NCBI GenBank assembly: GCA_000146855.1
Contig: GL405246.1
Span: forward strand, 702,587 to 766,586
DNA length: 64,000 bases
Source of the DNA: [Eubacterium] yurii subsp. margaretiae ATCC 43715
GTDB lineage: Bacteria; Bacillota; Clostridia; Peptostreptococcales; Filifactoraceae
Direction: 5' to 3'
Shown in pieces: positions 45,373-56,222 of the stretch. The position numbers and the translations under genes were made by a program. Each line of letters opens with the position of its first letter. Positions within the stretch are counted from its first letter, which is position 1. The notes beneath the pieces are model-generated. The model was not told the DNA's origin and ran no database searches. It worked only from the letters and a program-made list of their open reading frames with translations.

Positions 45373-46136
45373 TAAAATATACCGAATGTCTTTTTTCTAT
45401 AAAAAGGCTTAATATCTTTTGTGACTTCCTTACCAAATTCGGTATTGTATTCTAATTGGTCAAGGTAAATGTCCTTAAGATGAGGTTTTACCTTTTCAGA
45501 TATTTTCTTGAAGATAAGGTCTTTATCACCTTCAAAATCAGTAACCAAAAGATAACTTATATTACCGTTGTGGTTTAGCAGTTTAAGATAGGCTGCATTT
45601 ACACTTTTTTCTTTTTTGAAAAGATCGTTTAATACATTCACTATATTCTTAGGTTCATTGCTCTTGTCTATAGACATTACTTCCAGGCTTTGACCTTCGT
45701 GTATTGTTATCACATCGTCAACAGGTCTGTGAAGGTCAACGATATATTCCAACAACTGCTTGTCTACTATTATCCTGTCTGAATCTGGGTTAATCATTAT
45801 ACCCTTGTAATCAGAGCCTTGATATAAGATAAGGTCACATATTTCTGAAAAACTTATAAGTACAGTTTCAAAATCGTACTTAGCTTTTACTGCCTCCATT
45901 TCCTTTTCATTTGTAAATACAGGTAAAAATGTGTCTTTATCTTCCAATGTTTTCAACATTGTAACATTTTTTTGAGTTGTTTCATCTACGCTTACCAAAG
46001 TATATAGATGAGAGATAGCCAACTCAGAAGTGAAAAAATCCTGATTGTCTTGTGAATTGTTTTCTAATACATTTTTTATCAAAGTTTCTAAATATTCATT
46101 AGAAAAATTGTCTGCTATATCTTGTTTTCTTATCAT
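45372..46136 (-). CDS. SseB-like protein
   Basis: A 254-residue protein with two SseB-type domains: N-terminal part (about 35-135) with HLYTLVSVDE, FLPVFTNEKEMEAV and a LILYQGSDYKGIMINPDSDR strand-turn; C-terminal SseB part (about 140-250) with ITIHEGQ and AAYLKLL. SseB proteins are of unknown function (serine sensitivity in E. coli). The ATG at 46136 has no site close by; a strong AAAGGAG instead fits an out-of-frame 20-codon ORF overlapping the start. Confidence 0.75.
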   Translation of the reverse strand: MIRKQDIADNFSNEYLETLIKNVLENNSQDNQDFFTSELAISHLYTLVSVDETTQKNVTMLKTLEDKDTFLPVFTNEKEMEAVKAKYDFETVLISFSEICDLILYQGSDYKGIMINPDSDRIIVDKQLLEYIVDLHRPVDDVITIHEGQSLEVMSIDKSNEPKNIVNVLNDLFKKEKSVNAAYLKLLNHNGNISYLLVTDFEGDKDLIFKKISEKVKPHLKDIYLDQLEYNTEFGKEVTKDIKPFYRKKTFGIF

Positions 46137-46161
46137 TTTTAAGTTTACGGTAAAAAACCAT
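46099..46161 (-). CDS. Possible 20-residue leader ORF
   Basis: On minus, AAAGGAG precedes ATG 46161 with normal spacing. The frame reads MVFYRKLKNDKKTRYSRQFF and stops at 46099, 38 bases inside the SseB-like gene and in another frame. It could drive translation of SseB by reinitiation, or show that the SseB start region is misread. Confidence 0.35.
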   Translation of the reverse strand: MVFYRKLKNDKKTRYSRQFF

Positions 46162-46350
46162 AACTCCTTTCTTAGGTTGAAATAAACATACTCTAACAGA
46201 GAATATTAAAAATATATTAAAAATTCCTTAAATTAAATTGAAATTTTTAAAATGATGTGTTAAAATATGTATCAAACACTTATGTTTTATTTATACACTA
46301 TAAACTTCAAAAATATCTTAAATTTTTAATAAATCTTTAAGGAGGTTTTT

Positions 46351-47235
46351 ATGAATGCAAAGAAAGTCGTCGCTATATTAATTGCTTGCCTAGTGGTGGT
46401 AGCTAATATTATGCTGTTTTCGGACAAACTATCAGGAATATTTAGAGGTATATTATTTTCCAAAAGCGGTGTGGGAAATCTTTTTTCTGGAAATGCTAGT
46501 GCTTCGTCAAATGGCAGTGTAAGTATAATAAAAGCGGGTGACTCTGATTCAAAAATAGCAACAGTTACTTTGGATGGAACTTTAGATTCATTTGTAAAGC
46601 AAGATTATATTACGAAAAGTTTAAATAATATAATGAACACTCCTGAAGTAAAAGGTGTAATAATAAGAATAGACTCTCCAAAGGGTGGAATATATGATTC
46701 TGTGGAAATTTCAGAGATGATAAAAGCTTTTAAGACTGACAAGAAAGTTCCCGTATATGCAGTAATAGGTTCTGCTACTTCAGCAGGTGGATACTGTGTA
46801 GCAATATCTTGTGACAAAGTATATGCAAAAGAAAATACAATTATAAACTATACCAAGCTTTTTGAAAAAAATGAGACTGAATTAGGCTCAACCGATAGAG
46901 CATTGAATGTAGATGGAAGATCTTCTTTAAGGTCAATACTTGAAAATGCTTATGAAAAATTTGTAAGTACAGTAATGGAAAGTAAGGGAATAGATGAAGC
47001 TAGAGTAAGAACACTTACTGACGGAAGAATATATAACGGTACGCAAGCACATGAGAATCAATTAGTAGATGAGGTGGGTGGTTTTAATGATGCTGTAAAT
47101 GCAATGAAATCACAATTTGGTCTTAGTAACCCTGAGATTATAAGCTATGATTCTTATAATATATCAAAAAATACAATGACTAAACAATTTGCAATTCTTA
47201 ATTCGTCTACACATCTTGCGGCCAAGTATGTATAG
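46351..47235 (+). CDS. S49/SppA-like membrane protein, catalytic site degraded
   Basis: A 294-residue protein with one N-terminal anchor (about 5-24) and an S49 (SppA signal-peptide peptidase) fold: TVTLDGTLD, VIIRIDSPKGGIYDSVEISE (about 106-125), VPVYAVIGSATSAGGYCVAI and CDKVYAKENT. In active SppA the segment reads G-S-x-A-A-S-G-G-Y; here A145 stands where the Ser should be, with S144 one residue off. The GS-L/I-G-V segment after it is missing, and the catalytic Lys position near residue 176 appears to be Thr. AAGGAGG gives the ATG. The stop is 13 bases before the RDD gene. Confidence 0.8.
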   Translation: MNAKKVVAILIACLVVVANIMLFSDKLSGIFRGILFSKSGVGNLFSGNASASSNGSVSIIKAGDSDSKIATVTLDGTLDSFVKQDYITKSLNNIMNTPEVKGVIIRIDSPKGGIYDSVEISEMIKAFKTDKKVPVYAVIGSATSAGGYCVAISCDKVYAKENTIINYTKLFEKNETELGSTDRALNVDGRSSLRSILENAYEKFVSTVMESKGIDEARVRTLTDGRIYNGTQAHENQLVDEVGGFNDAVNAMKSQFGLSNPEIISYDSYNISKNTMTKQFAILNSSTHLAAKYV

Positions 47236-47247
47236 GAGGTGTGCAAA

Positions 47248-50082
47248 ATGAGTGAAAACAATGTAGAAAACACATCTTTTAAAATTGATGATGTCAGTGA
47301 GGAGAAGTCTCAATTTGAAATAGATAATGAAAGAAGAGCCCAATTAGAAAGAGAACAAGAACAAGAATTAGTAGAACAAGTCGATGATATGCAGGAAAAT
47401 CAAGACGAAGAGGAAGAAAGTCAAGAAGAACAAGTTCAAGAACAAGAACAAGTTCAAGACCAGGCACCAATTCATATAAGCCATGAGACGCAAATTGTGG
47501 ACAACTTTTTTGATGGTCCTCCTCCTGTTCGTAAGACAGCAAATCAAAATCAGCAAACGCAAAATACAAATGCACAGACAGAAAATATTCAGAAAAGTGA
47601 TAATCAGCAACAAAATCTTGAAAACAACAATGTAAATGCTCAAAATCAGGTACAAGGTCAAAACGAGGCTACAGTACAAAATGTGCAAAACCAAACTGAA
47701 AATAATGTGGAAAATCAAGTACAAAACACAGCTACAGTGCAAAATGTAGAAAATAATGAACGGCAAAATCATTCAAATGTTGCTGAAAATAAGGCTACAA
47801 ATAGCGAAGTAAAGGTTGAAACAAAGCCGGAGCCTCCTAAGCCATTGCCACCCATAAAACTACCTAAACATGATACTGTGATAGTAGACAATAACTTGGA
47901 TATGCCAAGAAAGAAGGCAACTTCGCCAACTACTAATGGTAGTAATGCAAATACAAATCAAAATGCACAAAGTTCTGATAATAGTAAAAATGTGCAGGGG
48001 CAAGTACAAAATCAAACACAAAGCCAAGTACAAAATACAGCTACAGTGCAAAATGTACAAAATAATGAACAGCAAAATCATTCAAATGTTGCTGAAAATA
48101 AGGTTGCAAATAGCGAAGTAAAGTCTGAAGCAAAGCCTGAACCTCCTAAGCCATTGCCACCTATAAAATTACCTAAACATGATACTGTGATAGTAGACAA
48201 TAACTTGGATATGCCAAGGAAGAAGGCAACTTTGCCAACTACTAATGGTAGTAATGCAAATACAAATCAAAATGCACAAAGTTCTGATAATAGTCAAAAT
48301 ATACAAGCACAAAATCAAACACAAAGCCAAGTACAAAATACAGCTACAGTGCAAAATGTAGAAAATAATGAACAGCAAAATCATTCAAATGTTGCTGAAA
48401 ATAAGGCTGCAAATAGCGAAGTAAAGGTTGAAACAAAGCCGGAACCTGCTAAGCCACTACCACCGATAAAATTACCTAAACATGATACTGTGATAGTAGA
48501 CAATAACTTGGATATGCCAAAGAAAAAGGTAGTTGCTGAAAAAACTGATGTTAAGGCAGAAAGTACAAATCAGAATATACAAAATCCAGCTAATAACAAT
48601 CAAAATGTTCAAGCAAAAACACAAAATGTAAATGCTAATAATCAAAATGTGCAAACACAAGTGGAAAATCAAACGCAAAATACAGCACAAAGAACAGCTA
48701 CAGTGCAAAATGTACAAAATAATGAACAGCAAAATCATTCAAATGTTGCTGAAAATAAGGTTGCAAATAGCGAAGTAAAGGTTGAAACAAAGCCGGAACA
48801 TGCTAAGCCATTACCACCTATAAAACTACCTAAACACGACACTGTGATAGTGGATAACAACTTGGATATGCCAAAGAAAAAGGTAGTTGCTGAAAAAACT
48901 GATGTTAAGGCAGAAAGTACAAATCAAAATGCACAAAATGCAGCTAGTAATCAAAATGTTCAAGCGCAGGAACAAAATGTAAATACTAATAATCACAAAG
49001 TACAAACACAAGTGTCAAATCAAATACAAAATCCAGCACAAAATACTACTACAGTTCAAAATGTACAAAATAATGTTAATTCACAACAAAATAATGCAAG
49101 TGGTACTAACAATCAGCCTTTAAATCATGAAGTAAAGGCAGAAACAAAGGTTGAAACTCCACCACCGATAAAATTACCTAAACATGAAACTGTGATAGTG
49201 GATAACAACTTAGATTTAGCAACAAGTAAAAAGAATAAGAAGAATAAAAAAGCCGGAAAAAATGCTGATACAAATAAAAATACTGCAAAAAAACCGGAAG
49301 TAAAGACAGTTCAACAGACAAGTCCAAATGCAGATAAAAATGTGGAAAAAAAGGAACAAATACAAGAAAATACTAAAAATGTAGAACAAACCGCTACTAA
49401 TAAAGAAGTCAAGGCTAAAAATGAAAATGCTGAAACAAAACATAATGAGAAAAATGTACAAAACAACACAAAATCGCAAGAATTAACTGCGAAAGTAGCT
49501 GTTGAAACACCATCAGTACAAGTAGAAAAATCTAAGCTTGATGAAATCAACAAGAAAGTCAACTCTATACCTGAAAATGACATTTCAAGCAATGTAAGAA
49601 GACCACAAATGGTTTCACAAGGTACAAGCGATATTATAAGCTTGATTACACATGATATATATGCAGGGTTTGGTATAAGATGTGTTGCCTTTGTTGTTGA
49701 CGCCCTATTTGTAATAGGTTTGATGAACATAGCACTGTACTTTGGTATAGAAAGCTATATTCCTATATCAATAGGAATAGTCTATATGATTTTGTTTGCT
49801 TTCTATTCATTTATATTTGTCTATATTTTCGACGGTCAAACTATAGGAAAGATGGTAACGGGAATAAAAGTAGTAGAAGATAATGGAAATAAATTAGCTT
49901 TATTTACAGCCTTTGTAAGAGAGTTTGCCGGTAAGTTAATAATGATACCTCTATTTATACTATTTATATTCACAGCGTTTTCATACAAGAAACATAGCCT
50001 TATGGACTATCTTTCAGATACAAGTGTTATAAAATGCAAATTCCAGCCATTGTTCGATGAATTAAGGTCAGAAATGGATTAG
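47248..50082 (+). CDS. RDD membrane protein with long Gln/Asn-rich arm
   Basis: 944 residues. Residues 1-60 are Glu/Gln-rich. About 60-700 consist of five similar units plus a degenerate first one. Each unit has a proline motif PPIKLPKHDTVIVDNNLDMP and a Gln/Asn/Ala/Val/Thr-rich stretch full of QNVQNQ-like words. A Lys-rich linker follows, then a C-terminal RDD domain (about 803-940) with RCVAFVVDALFVIGL, FDGQTIGKMVTGIKV and HSLMDYLSDT, having about three helices. The arm is predicted cytosolic and disordered. TAGGAGG sets ATG 47248. It forms an operon with the SppA-like gene. The function is unknown. Confidence 0.85.
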   Translation: MSENNVENTSFKIDDVSEEKSQFEIDNERRAQLEREQEQELVEQVDDMQENQDEEEESQEEQVQEQEQVQDQAPIHISHETQIVDNFFDGPPPVRKTANQNQQTQNTNAQTENIQKSDNQQQNLENNNVNAQNQVQGQNEATVQNVQNQTENNVENQVQNTATVQNVENNERQNHSNVAENKATNSEVKVETKPEPPKPLPPIKLPKHDTVIVDNNLDMPRKKATSPTTNGSNANTNQNAQSSDNSKNVQGQVQNQTQSQVQNTATVQNVQNNEQQNHSNVAENKVANSEVKSEAKPEPPKPLPPIKLPKHDTVIVDNNLDMPRKKATLPTTNGSNANTNQNAQSSDNSQNIQAQNQTQSQVQNTATVQNVENNEQQNHSNVAENKAANSEVKVETKPEPAKPLPPIKLPKHDTVIVDNNLDMPKKKVVAEKTDVKAESTNQNIQNPANNNQNVQAKTQNVNANNQNVQTQVENQTQNTAQRTATVQNVQNNEQQNHSNVAENKVANSEVKVETKPEHAKPLPPIKLPKHDTVIVDNNLDMPKKKVVAEKTDVKAESTNQNAQNAASNQNVQAQEQNVNTNNHKVQTQVSNQIQNPAQNTTTVQNVQNNVNSQQNNASGTNNQPLNHEVKAETKVETPPPIKLPKHETVIVDNNLDLATSKKNKKNKKAGKNADTNKNTAKKPEVKTVQQTSPNADKNVEKKEQIQENTKNVEQTATNKEVKAKNENAETKHNEKNVQNNTKSQELTAKVAVETPSVQVEKSKLDEINKKVNSIPENDISSNVRRPQMVSQGTSDIISLITHDIYAGFGIRCVAFVVDALFVIGLMNIALYFGIESYIPISIGIVYMILFAFYSFIFVYIFDGQTIGKMVTGIKVVEDNGNKLALFTAFVREFAGKLIMIPLFILFIFTAFSYKKHSLMDYLSDTSVIKCKFQPLFDELRSEMD
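47848..49200 (+). repeat. In-frame tandem repeats of about 303-354 bp
   Basis: The PPIKLPKH motif begins at 47848, 48157, 48460, 48814 and 49162, giving periods of 309, 303, 354 and 348 bases, all multiples of three. A decayed first copy lies near 47485. Nucleotide identity between units is high, including synonymous sites, so expansion is recent or repeats are homogenised by recombination. Confidence 0.9.
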
Positions 50083-50170
50083 AATTAAATATAAGAATAG
50101 AATGTATTACAAAGACTTATGACTGTAAAAGTTATAAGCTGCAATAAGTATCATAGAAAATATTAATTCA

Positions 50171-50198
50171 AAAAAAGAGAGCCTAGGCTCTCTTTTTT
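50171..50198 (+). terminator. Loopless palindromic terminator
   Basis: AAAAAAGAGAGCCT directly joined to AGGCTCTCTTTTTT: a perfect 28-base palindrome centred on CCTAGG. It ends the SppA-like/RDD operon and would also work from the other strand. Confidence 0.85.
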
Positions 50199-50256
50199 GT
50201 TTATACTATTTTTTTTGATTATAGTATAAATATGTAGATGTTCTTGTTAATATATT

Positions 50257-50372
50257 AATACTATAAACCTATTAAAAAGCCGTGTAAGTTTATTATAGTA
50301 AGATGATTGATAATCTGTAAAACTAATAATTTTCAAAAATATCAATCTGGGGATTATAAATGGTGATTAGTA
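50257..50372 (+). repeat. Dispersed repeat family B, copy 2
   Basis: It matches 36834-36950 along the whole length: left CTATAAACCTATTAAAAAG, core TTGATAATCTGTAAAACT, right TATAAATGGTGATTAGTATA. It lies in the 836-base gap before hrcA. Confidence 0.75.
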
Positions 50373-50540
50373 TAAAAAAACTATAGAGTTACTTAATGAT
50401 AATATAGCTATGAAAAAATAACTTTATAGTAGTATCATAATTATATGAACTTTTTATAAAATAGTAGTCAATAATAAAATTAAAACTACTATTTATTTGA
50501 TTAATGGAAAAATTTCTTTAAATAGCTTACAATTAGATTC

Positions 50541-50671
50541 ATACTAAACTCTATTTAAACTATGGATTCTATATTAGTGATACTATTTAGCATGTTTTTT
50601 TAATAAACTTGTTGTGCATCATTTTTTATAAAATAATCCACCATCCTATTAGATTTTGTATTGGATTAGGA
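50541..50671 (+). repeat. Dispersed repeat family A, copy 3
   Basis: Left ATACTAAACTCTATTTAAAC and TATGGATTCTAT, right TTTTTTATAAAATAATCC and CTATTAGATTTTGTAT; clearly the same element as 7501-7632 and 10671-10795. It shares the gap with a family B copy. Confidence 0.75.
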
Positions 50672-50802
50672 ATGTATAAAGGGAGATTTTACTTTGTTAT
50701 ATTAAATATCAGTATAAAAAAGTTTTTAAAAATAAAAATTCATAACTTAAAATAATTTTTAGACTTTTTAAAAAAATAAATAAAAAAAATTTCTAATTAT
50801 TG

Positions 50803-50831
50803 TTGACAAACACAAATAAAAGTAGTAAGAT
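50803..50831 (+). promoter_or_regulatory. Heat-shock operon promoter
   Basis: TTGACA (50803-50808), 17 bases, TAAGAT (50826-50831). The expected start point near 50838 lies just before the CIRCE element, so HrcA bound there would block transcription. Confidence 0.85.
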
Positions 50832-50842
50832 AATATCTGTAG

Positions 50843-50869
50843 TTAGCACTCGATGTTAAAGAGTGCTAA
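50843..50869 (+). promoter_or_regulatory. CIRCE operator
   Basis: TTAGCACTC, nine bases, GAGTGCTAA: a perfect match to the CIRCE consensus bound by HrcA. Confidence 0.97.
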
Positions 50870-50918
50870 CAAAAAATAAAAAAATCAAATTATATCCGGA
50901 ATTTAAAGGAAGATAGAT

Positions 50919-51950
50919 ATGAAAACAAATCTTAGCGAAAGGAAAATGAAAATACTCAAGTTCATAGTGGAAGAGTATATATCCACTGCAGAACCGATAG
51001 GCTCAAGGACGATATCCAAGAATAAAGATCTCGCCATAAGTGCGGCTACTATTCGTAATGAGATGTCTGATCTTGAAGATATGGGCTACCTTATCTCACC
51101 TCACGTTTCTGCCGGAAGAGTGCCTTCACAGATGGCGTATGCGCTGTATGTCGATGAGCTCATGAAAGATAATACTCTTGAGCTTAGGGAAAAAGAACTT
51201 ATCAGAAAAACTCTGGATAATAATATAAATCAAATTCAAAATTTACTTGATGAAACTGTAAATATCCTTACATCTTTGACAAACTACACTTCTATAGCAA
51301 TAATGAAGGCAAGCGAAGAAAAAGAAAACAAGATAAGCCACTTTGACTTGGTAAAGGTCAGTGAACATCAGATAGTGATGATAATGGTAATGGAAGACGG
51401 CAAGGTCAACAGTAAGAATATTTTCATCGAAAAGGAAATAGACGCTGAGAAAATTCAAATCATATCTCAGACTATAAAAGATCAGATTATAGGCAAGGAT
51501 ATACATTCATTAGGCGATAAATTCGTACAATATGTCAAGTCCGAGATAATGTGGTATGATGAATTGCTTGACAATATGCTAAATACAATAAACAGCAGCG
51601 TTTTACAAGATACACCTTTTAGCATTATGCTAAAGGGCACAAATAATATATTTAATTATCCCGAGTTTAACGATATATCCACAGTGAAGTCTTTTTTGAC
51701 TCTGCTTGACAATAAGGACGAGCTGGTGGAAGTGCTCCAAAATCATGGGGTAACCAAAGATAATGTCAATATAATAATAGGTGACAAGTCTATGGGAGAT
51801 GTGCTGGATAATTGCTCAATCATTACCGCCAATTTCAGGCTGGATGGCAGAATGGTGGGTAAGTTCGGTATTATAGGACCTAAGCGTATGGATTACGGTA
51901 AGGCATATTCATTAATGAGATATATTAGCAAGTGTTTGGATGAGCTGTAG
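50919..51950 (+). CDS. hrcA: Heat-inducible repressor HrcA
   Basis: 343 residues, family length. It represses class I heat-shock genes by binding CIRCE, with GroEL helping it fold. The winged helix is visible in RKMKILKFIVEEYISTAEPI and AATIRNEMSDLEDMGYLISP, then HVSAGRVPSQMAYALYVDEL; the C-terminal GAF-like part ends in GIIGPKRMDYGKAYSLMRYI. First gene of the operon and autoregulated via the CIRCE 49 bases upstream. The stop is nine bases before grpE. Confidence 0.98.
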   Translation: MKTNLSERKMKILKFIVEEYISTAEPIGSRTISKNKDLAISAATIRNEMSDLEDMGYLISPHVSAGRVPSQMAYALYVDELMKDNTLELREKELIRKTLDNNINQIQNLLDETVNILTSLTNYTSIAIMKASEEKENKISHFDLVKVSEHQIVMIMVMEDGKVNSKNIFIEKEIDAEKIQIISQTIKDQIIGKDIHSLGDKFVQYVKSEIMWYDELLDNMLNTINSSVLQDTPFSIMLKGTNNIFNYPEFNDISTVKSFLTLLDNKDELVEVLQNHGVTKDNVNIIIGDKSMGDVLDNCSIITANFRLDGRMVGKFGIIGPKRMDYGKAYSLMRYISKCLDEL

Positions 51951-51959
51951 GGAGGAAAA

Positions 51960-52526
51960 ATGGAAAACAACAATCTAAATGAAAACAAAGAAATTAATCC
52001 GGAGATAGAGACGGATGAAATAAAAGAAAAAGATAATAGCGAAGTTGAAAATGCTTGTGACGAAACTCAAAAAGAGATGGATGAACAACAAAAACAACTT
52101 GAAGAACTCCAAGGACAAGTCGATCAGATGAAAGATTTGGCTCAAAGAACACAGGCAGAATTTATGAATTACAAGAAGAGAGTGGCAAAGGAGATGCAGG
52201 ATATATCGACATTTGCCAACGAAAATATAATTACTCAACTGCTTTTGGTACTGGATAACTTTGACAGAGCAATTGAGAGTGAAAAAGATAATGATACACC
52301 GTTTTTACAAGGTGTAATAATGATTAAGAAGCAACTTGAAGATACACTTTTCAAAAACGGATTGGAAGAAATAGATGCCTTAGGGCAGGAGTTTGATCCT
52401 AACTTCCACCACGCAGTAATGCAGGAGGAAGCTGAAGAAAAAAATAAGGTCTTGGAAGTTTTCCAAAAGGGATACAAACTTAAAGAAAAGGTGATACGTC
52501 CTTCAATGGTTAAGGTATCACAATAA
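51960..52526 (+). CDS. grpE: Nucleotide exchange factor GrpE
   Basis: 188 residues. It exchanges ADP for ATP on DnaK. An acidic N-terminus, a long coiled coil (about 35-95, with QRTQAEFMNYKKRVAKEM) and a beta domain (FDPNFHHAVMQEEAEE, KGYKLKEKVIRPSMVKV). GGGAGG precedes the ATG. Second gene of the operon; a 265-base gap of featureless AT-rich DNA follows before dnaK. Confidence 0.97.
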   Translation: MENNNLNENKEINPEIETDEIKEKDNSEVENACDETQKEMDEQQKQLEELQGQVDQMKDLAQRTQAEFMNYKKRVAKEMQDISTFANENIITQLLLVLDNFDRAIESEKDNDTPFLQGVIMIKKQLEDTLFKNGLEEIDALGQEFDPNFHHAVMQEEAEEKNKVLEVFQKGYKLKEKVIRPSMVKVSQ

Positions 52527-52776
52527 TCTTGTTTCACTGTGTTTACAAATTATATTTTTTGTACTGAAACTTAATAAAATAATGGAAAAATTCAGCTTAA
52601 TTATTCTGATTTTAACTGTAATTTAGGATGCTTAGATAAAATCAGCAAAGATATTTTCAGTTATTAAAAGACTTTCAGTATGATATTTGATTGTAAATGC
52701 GGTTTTATATAAATATTTAAAATAATAACTAAAAACAAAACAATGTTACAATCATAATTTTATTAATTAATAATAA

Positions 52777-54645
<1,869 letters not shown>

Positions 54646-54658
54646 TATATGAGTTAAG

Positions 54659-54695
54659 ACTTAAATCAAGTGCTGAAAAAGTGCTTGATTTAAGT
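54659..54695 (+). terminator. Hairpin between dnaK and dnaJ
   Basis: ACTTAAATCAAG (54659-54670) pairs over 12 bases with CTTGATTTAAGT (54684-54695), followed by TTTAAAAA. A weak T-run suggests partial termination or mRNA processing. Confidence 0.6.
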
Positions 54696-54771
54696 TTTAA
54701 AAATATGTTATTATTGTTATCTGCTCATATTTAGTATAGTTTGTGAAAAGTGAAGGTGGTGAGAGAAGAAT

Positions 54772-55932
54772 ATGGCAGGAAAGAAAGATTTTTACGAGTT
54801 ACTTGGTGTCAACAAGGATGCCAGTGACCAAGAGATAAAAAAAGCATATAGAAAACTTGCAATGAAATATCACCCAGATAAAAATCAGGGGAATAAAGAA
54901 GCTGAAGAAAAATTCAAGGAAATCAACGAGGCTTATGAAGTCCTATCCGATAAGGATAAGAGGGCTAAGTATGACAGATTTGGACCTGATGCTTACAATG
55001 CACAAGGCGGAGGGTTTTCAGGAGGTGGATTTTCCGGAGAATTTGACTTTGGAGACATATTTTCAGATCTTTTTGGCGGTGGTGGATTTGGCGGTTTTGG
55101 AGGTTTCTCTTCAGGAAATAGGAGAAATTCTGCTAAGTCACCAAGGAAAGGTCAGGATGTTCGTATCAGACTTAATATTACATTTGAAGAGGCTGCATTT
55201 GGCGTAAAGAAAGATATCGAAGTTCCAATGGAAGAAAACTGTCAATTCTGTAAGGGTACAGGTGCAAAAGACGGTACAGCCAAAGAAAAATGTACTACAT
55301 GTAACGGTGAGGGCGTAATAACAAATACTGTAAGGACACCGCTTGGTACTATGATGAACCAAAGCGTATGTCATGACTGTAACGGAACAGGCGAAAGAAT
55401 AACTGAAAAATGTACTCATTGCAAAGGCACAGGAAGAATAAAGGAAAAGAGAAAAGTTACTGTAGACATACCTGCAGGTATAGACGATCAGAATATATTG
55501 AGAGTAAGCGGACAAGGTCAAGCCGGCTATAACGGTGGGCCTAAGGGAGATTTGCAGGTTGTTGTTACTATACAAAAGCATAAGATATTTAAGCGTGAAG
55601 GCTACGACGTTCATTTGGAGATGCCTATCACATTTGTACAGGCTGCACTTGGCGATGAGGTGGAAGTACCTACACTTGACGGTAAGGTAAAATACAAGAT
55701 ACCTGAGGGTACTCAAAGCGGTACAGTATTTAGACTAAGGTCAAAGGGTATCACAAGACTACACTCAAAATCAAGGGGAGATCAACTTATAAAGGTAATA
55801 GTTGAAGTACCTAAGTCACTTTCTGAAAAACAAAAGGAAGCATTAAGAGAGTATGCGAGGATTACCGGGAGTGAGGTAAACCAGCAGAGTAAGAACTTTT
55901 TAGATAAATTGAGAGATTTCTTCACTGAATAA
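54772..55932 (+). CDS. dnaJ: Chaperone DnaJ (Hsp40)
   Basis: 386 residues, type I DnaJ. J domain with KYHPDKN (HPD at about 33-35), Gly/Phe region (about 75-110), the zinc centre of four CxxCxGxG-like repeats ([32 protein letters not shown] at about 145-220) and the C-terminal substrate domains with [20 protein letters not shown]. It stimulates DnaK ATPase and hands over substrates. The ribosome site is GGTGGTGAG. Last gene of the operon. Confidence 0.98.
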   Translation: MAGKKDFYELLGVNKDASDQEIKKAYRKLAMKYHPDKNQGNKEAEEKFKEINEAYEVLSDKDKRAKYDRFGPDAYNAQGGGFSGGGFSGEFDFGDIFSDLFGGGGFGGFGGFSSGNRRNSAKSPRKGQDVRIRLNITFEEAAFGVKKDIEVPMEENCQFCKGTGAKDGTAKEKCTTCNGEGVITNTVRTPLGTMMNQSVCHDCNGTGERITEKCTHCKGTGRIKEKRKVTVDIPAGIDDQNILRVSGQGQAGYNGGPKGDLQVVVTIQKHKIFKREGYDVHLEMPITFVQAALGDEVEVPTLDGKVKYKIPEGTQSGTVFRLRSKGITRLHSKSRGDQLIKVIVEVPKSLSEKQKEALREYARITGSEVNQQSKNFLDKLRDFFTE

Positions 55933-55936
55933 GAAT

Positions 55937-55969
55937 ATAGGCATGTCTATAAGATGTGCCTATTTTTTT
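55937..55969 (+). terminator. Terminator after dnaJ
   Basis: ATAGGCA (55937-55943) pairs with TGCCTAT (55957-55963), followed by TTTTTT. It ends the heat-shock operon. Confidence 0.85.
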
Positions 55970-56222
55970 ATTGACATTATAGCAAAAACATAATATCATT
56001 GTATCTTAATAATTAATACTAATATTATGTTCATTAATGGATAAATTTATATGGAACTTTGTCAGCTATTTTAAAATCTTAACTTTAAAATTAAAAGTCA
56101 AGAAATAAAAATATACATAGTTCTATTGAATATTGGTATGATCAAAAAAATTAGTATAAATAAAAGTTTATCTGAGTGTTTTATCATTATAAGATGAAAA
56201 AGAATATAATAGGGGGAAATGA

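Noticed and set aside
47848..49200. Regular repeats suggesting a CRISPR array or satellite
   Set aside because: The periods are 303-354 bases, all in frame within one long coding sequence; there are no short direct repeats with unique spacers.
47294..49730. Minus-strand frames opposite the Gln/Asn-rich arm
   Set aside because: Leu/Ile/Cys-rich translations of the complement of CAA/AAT repeats, without start signals; not genes.
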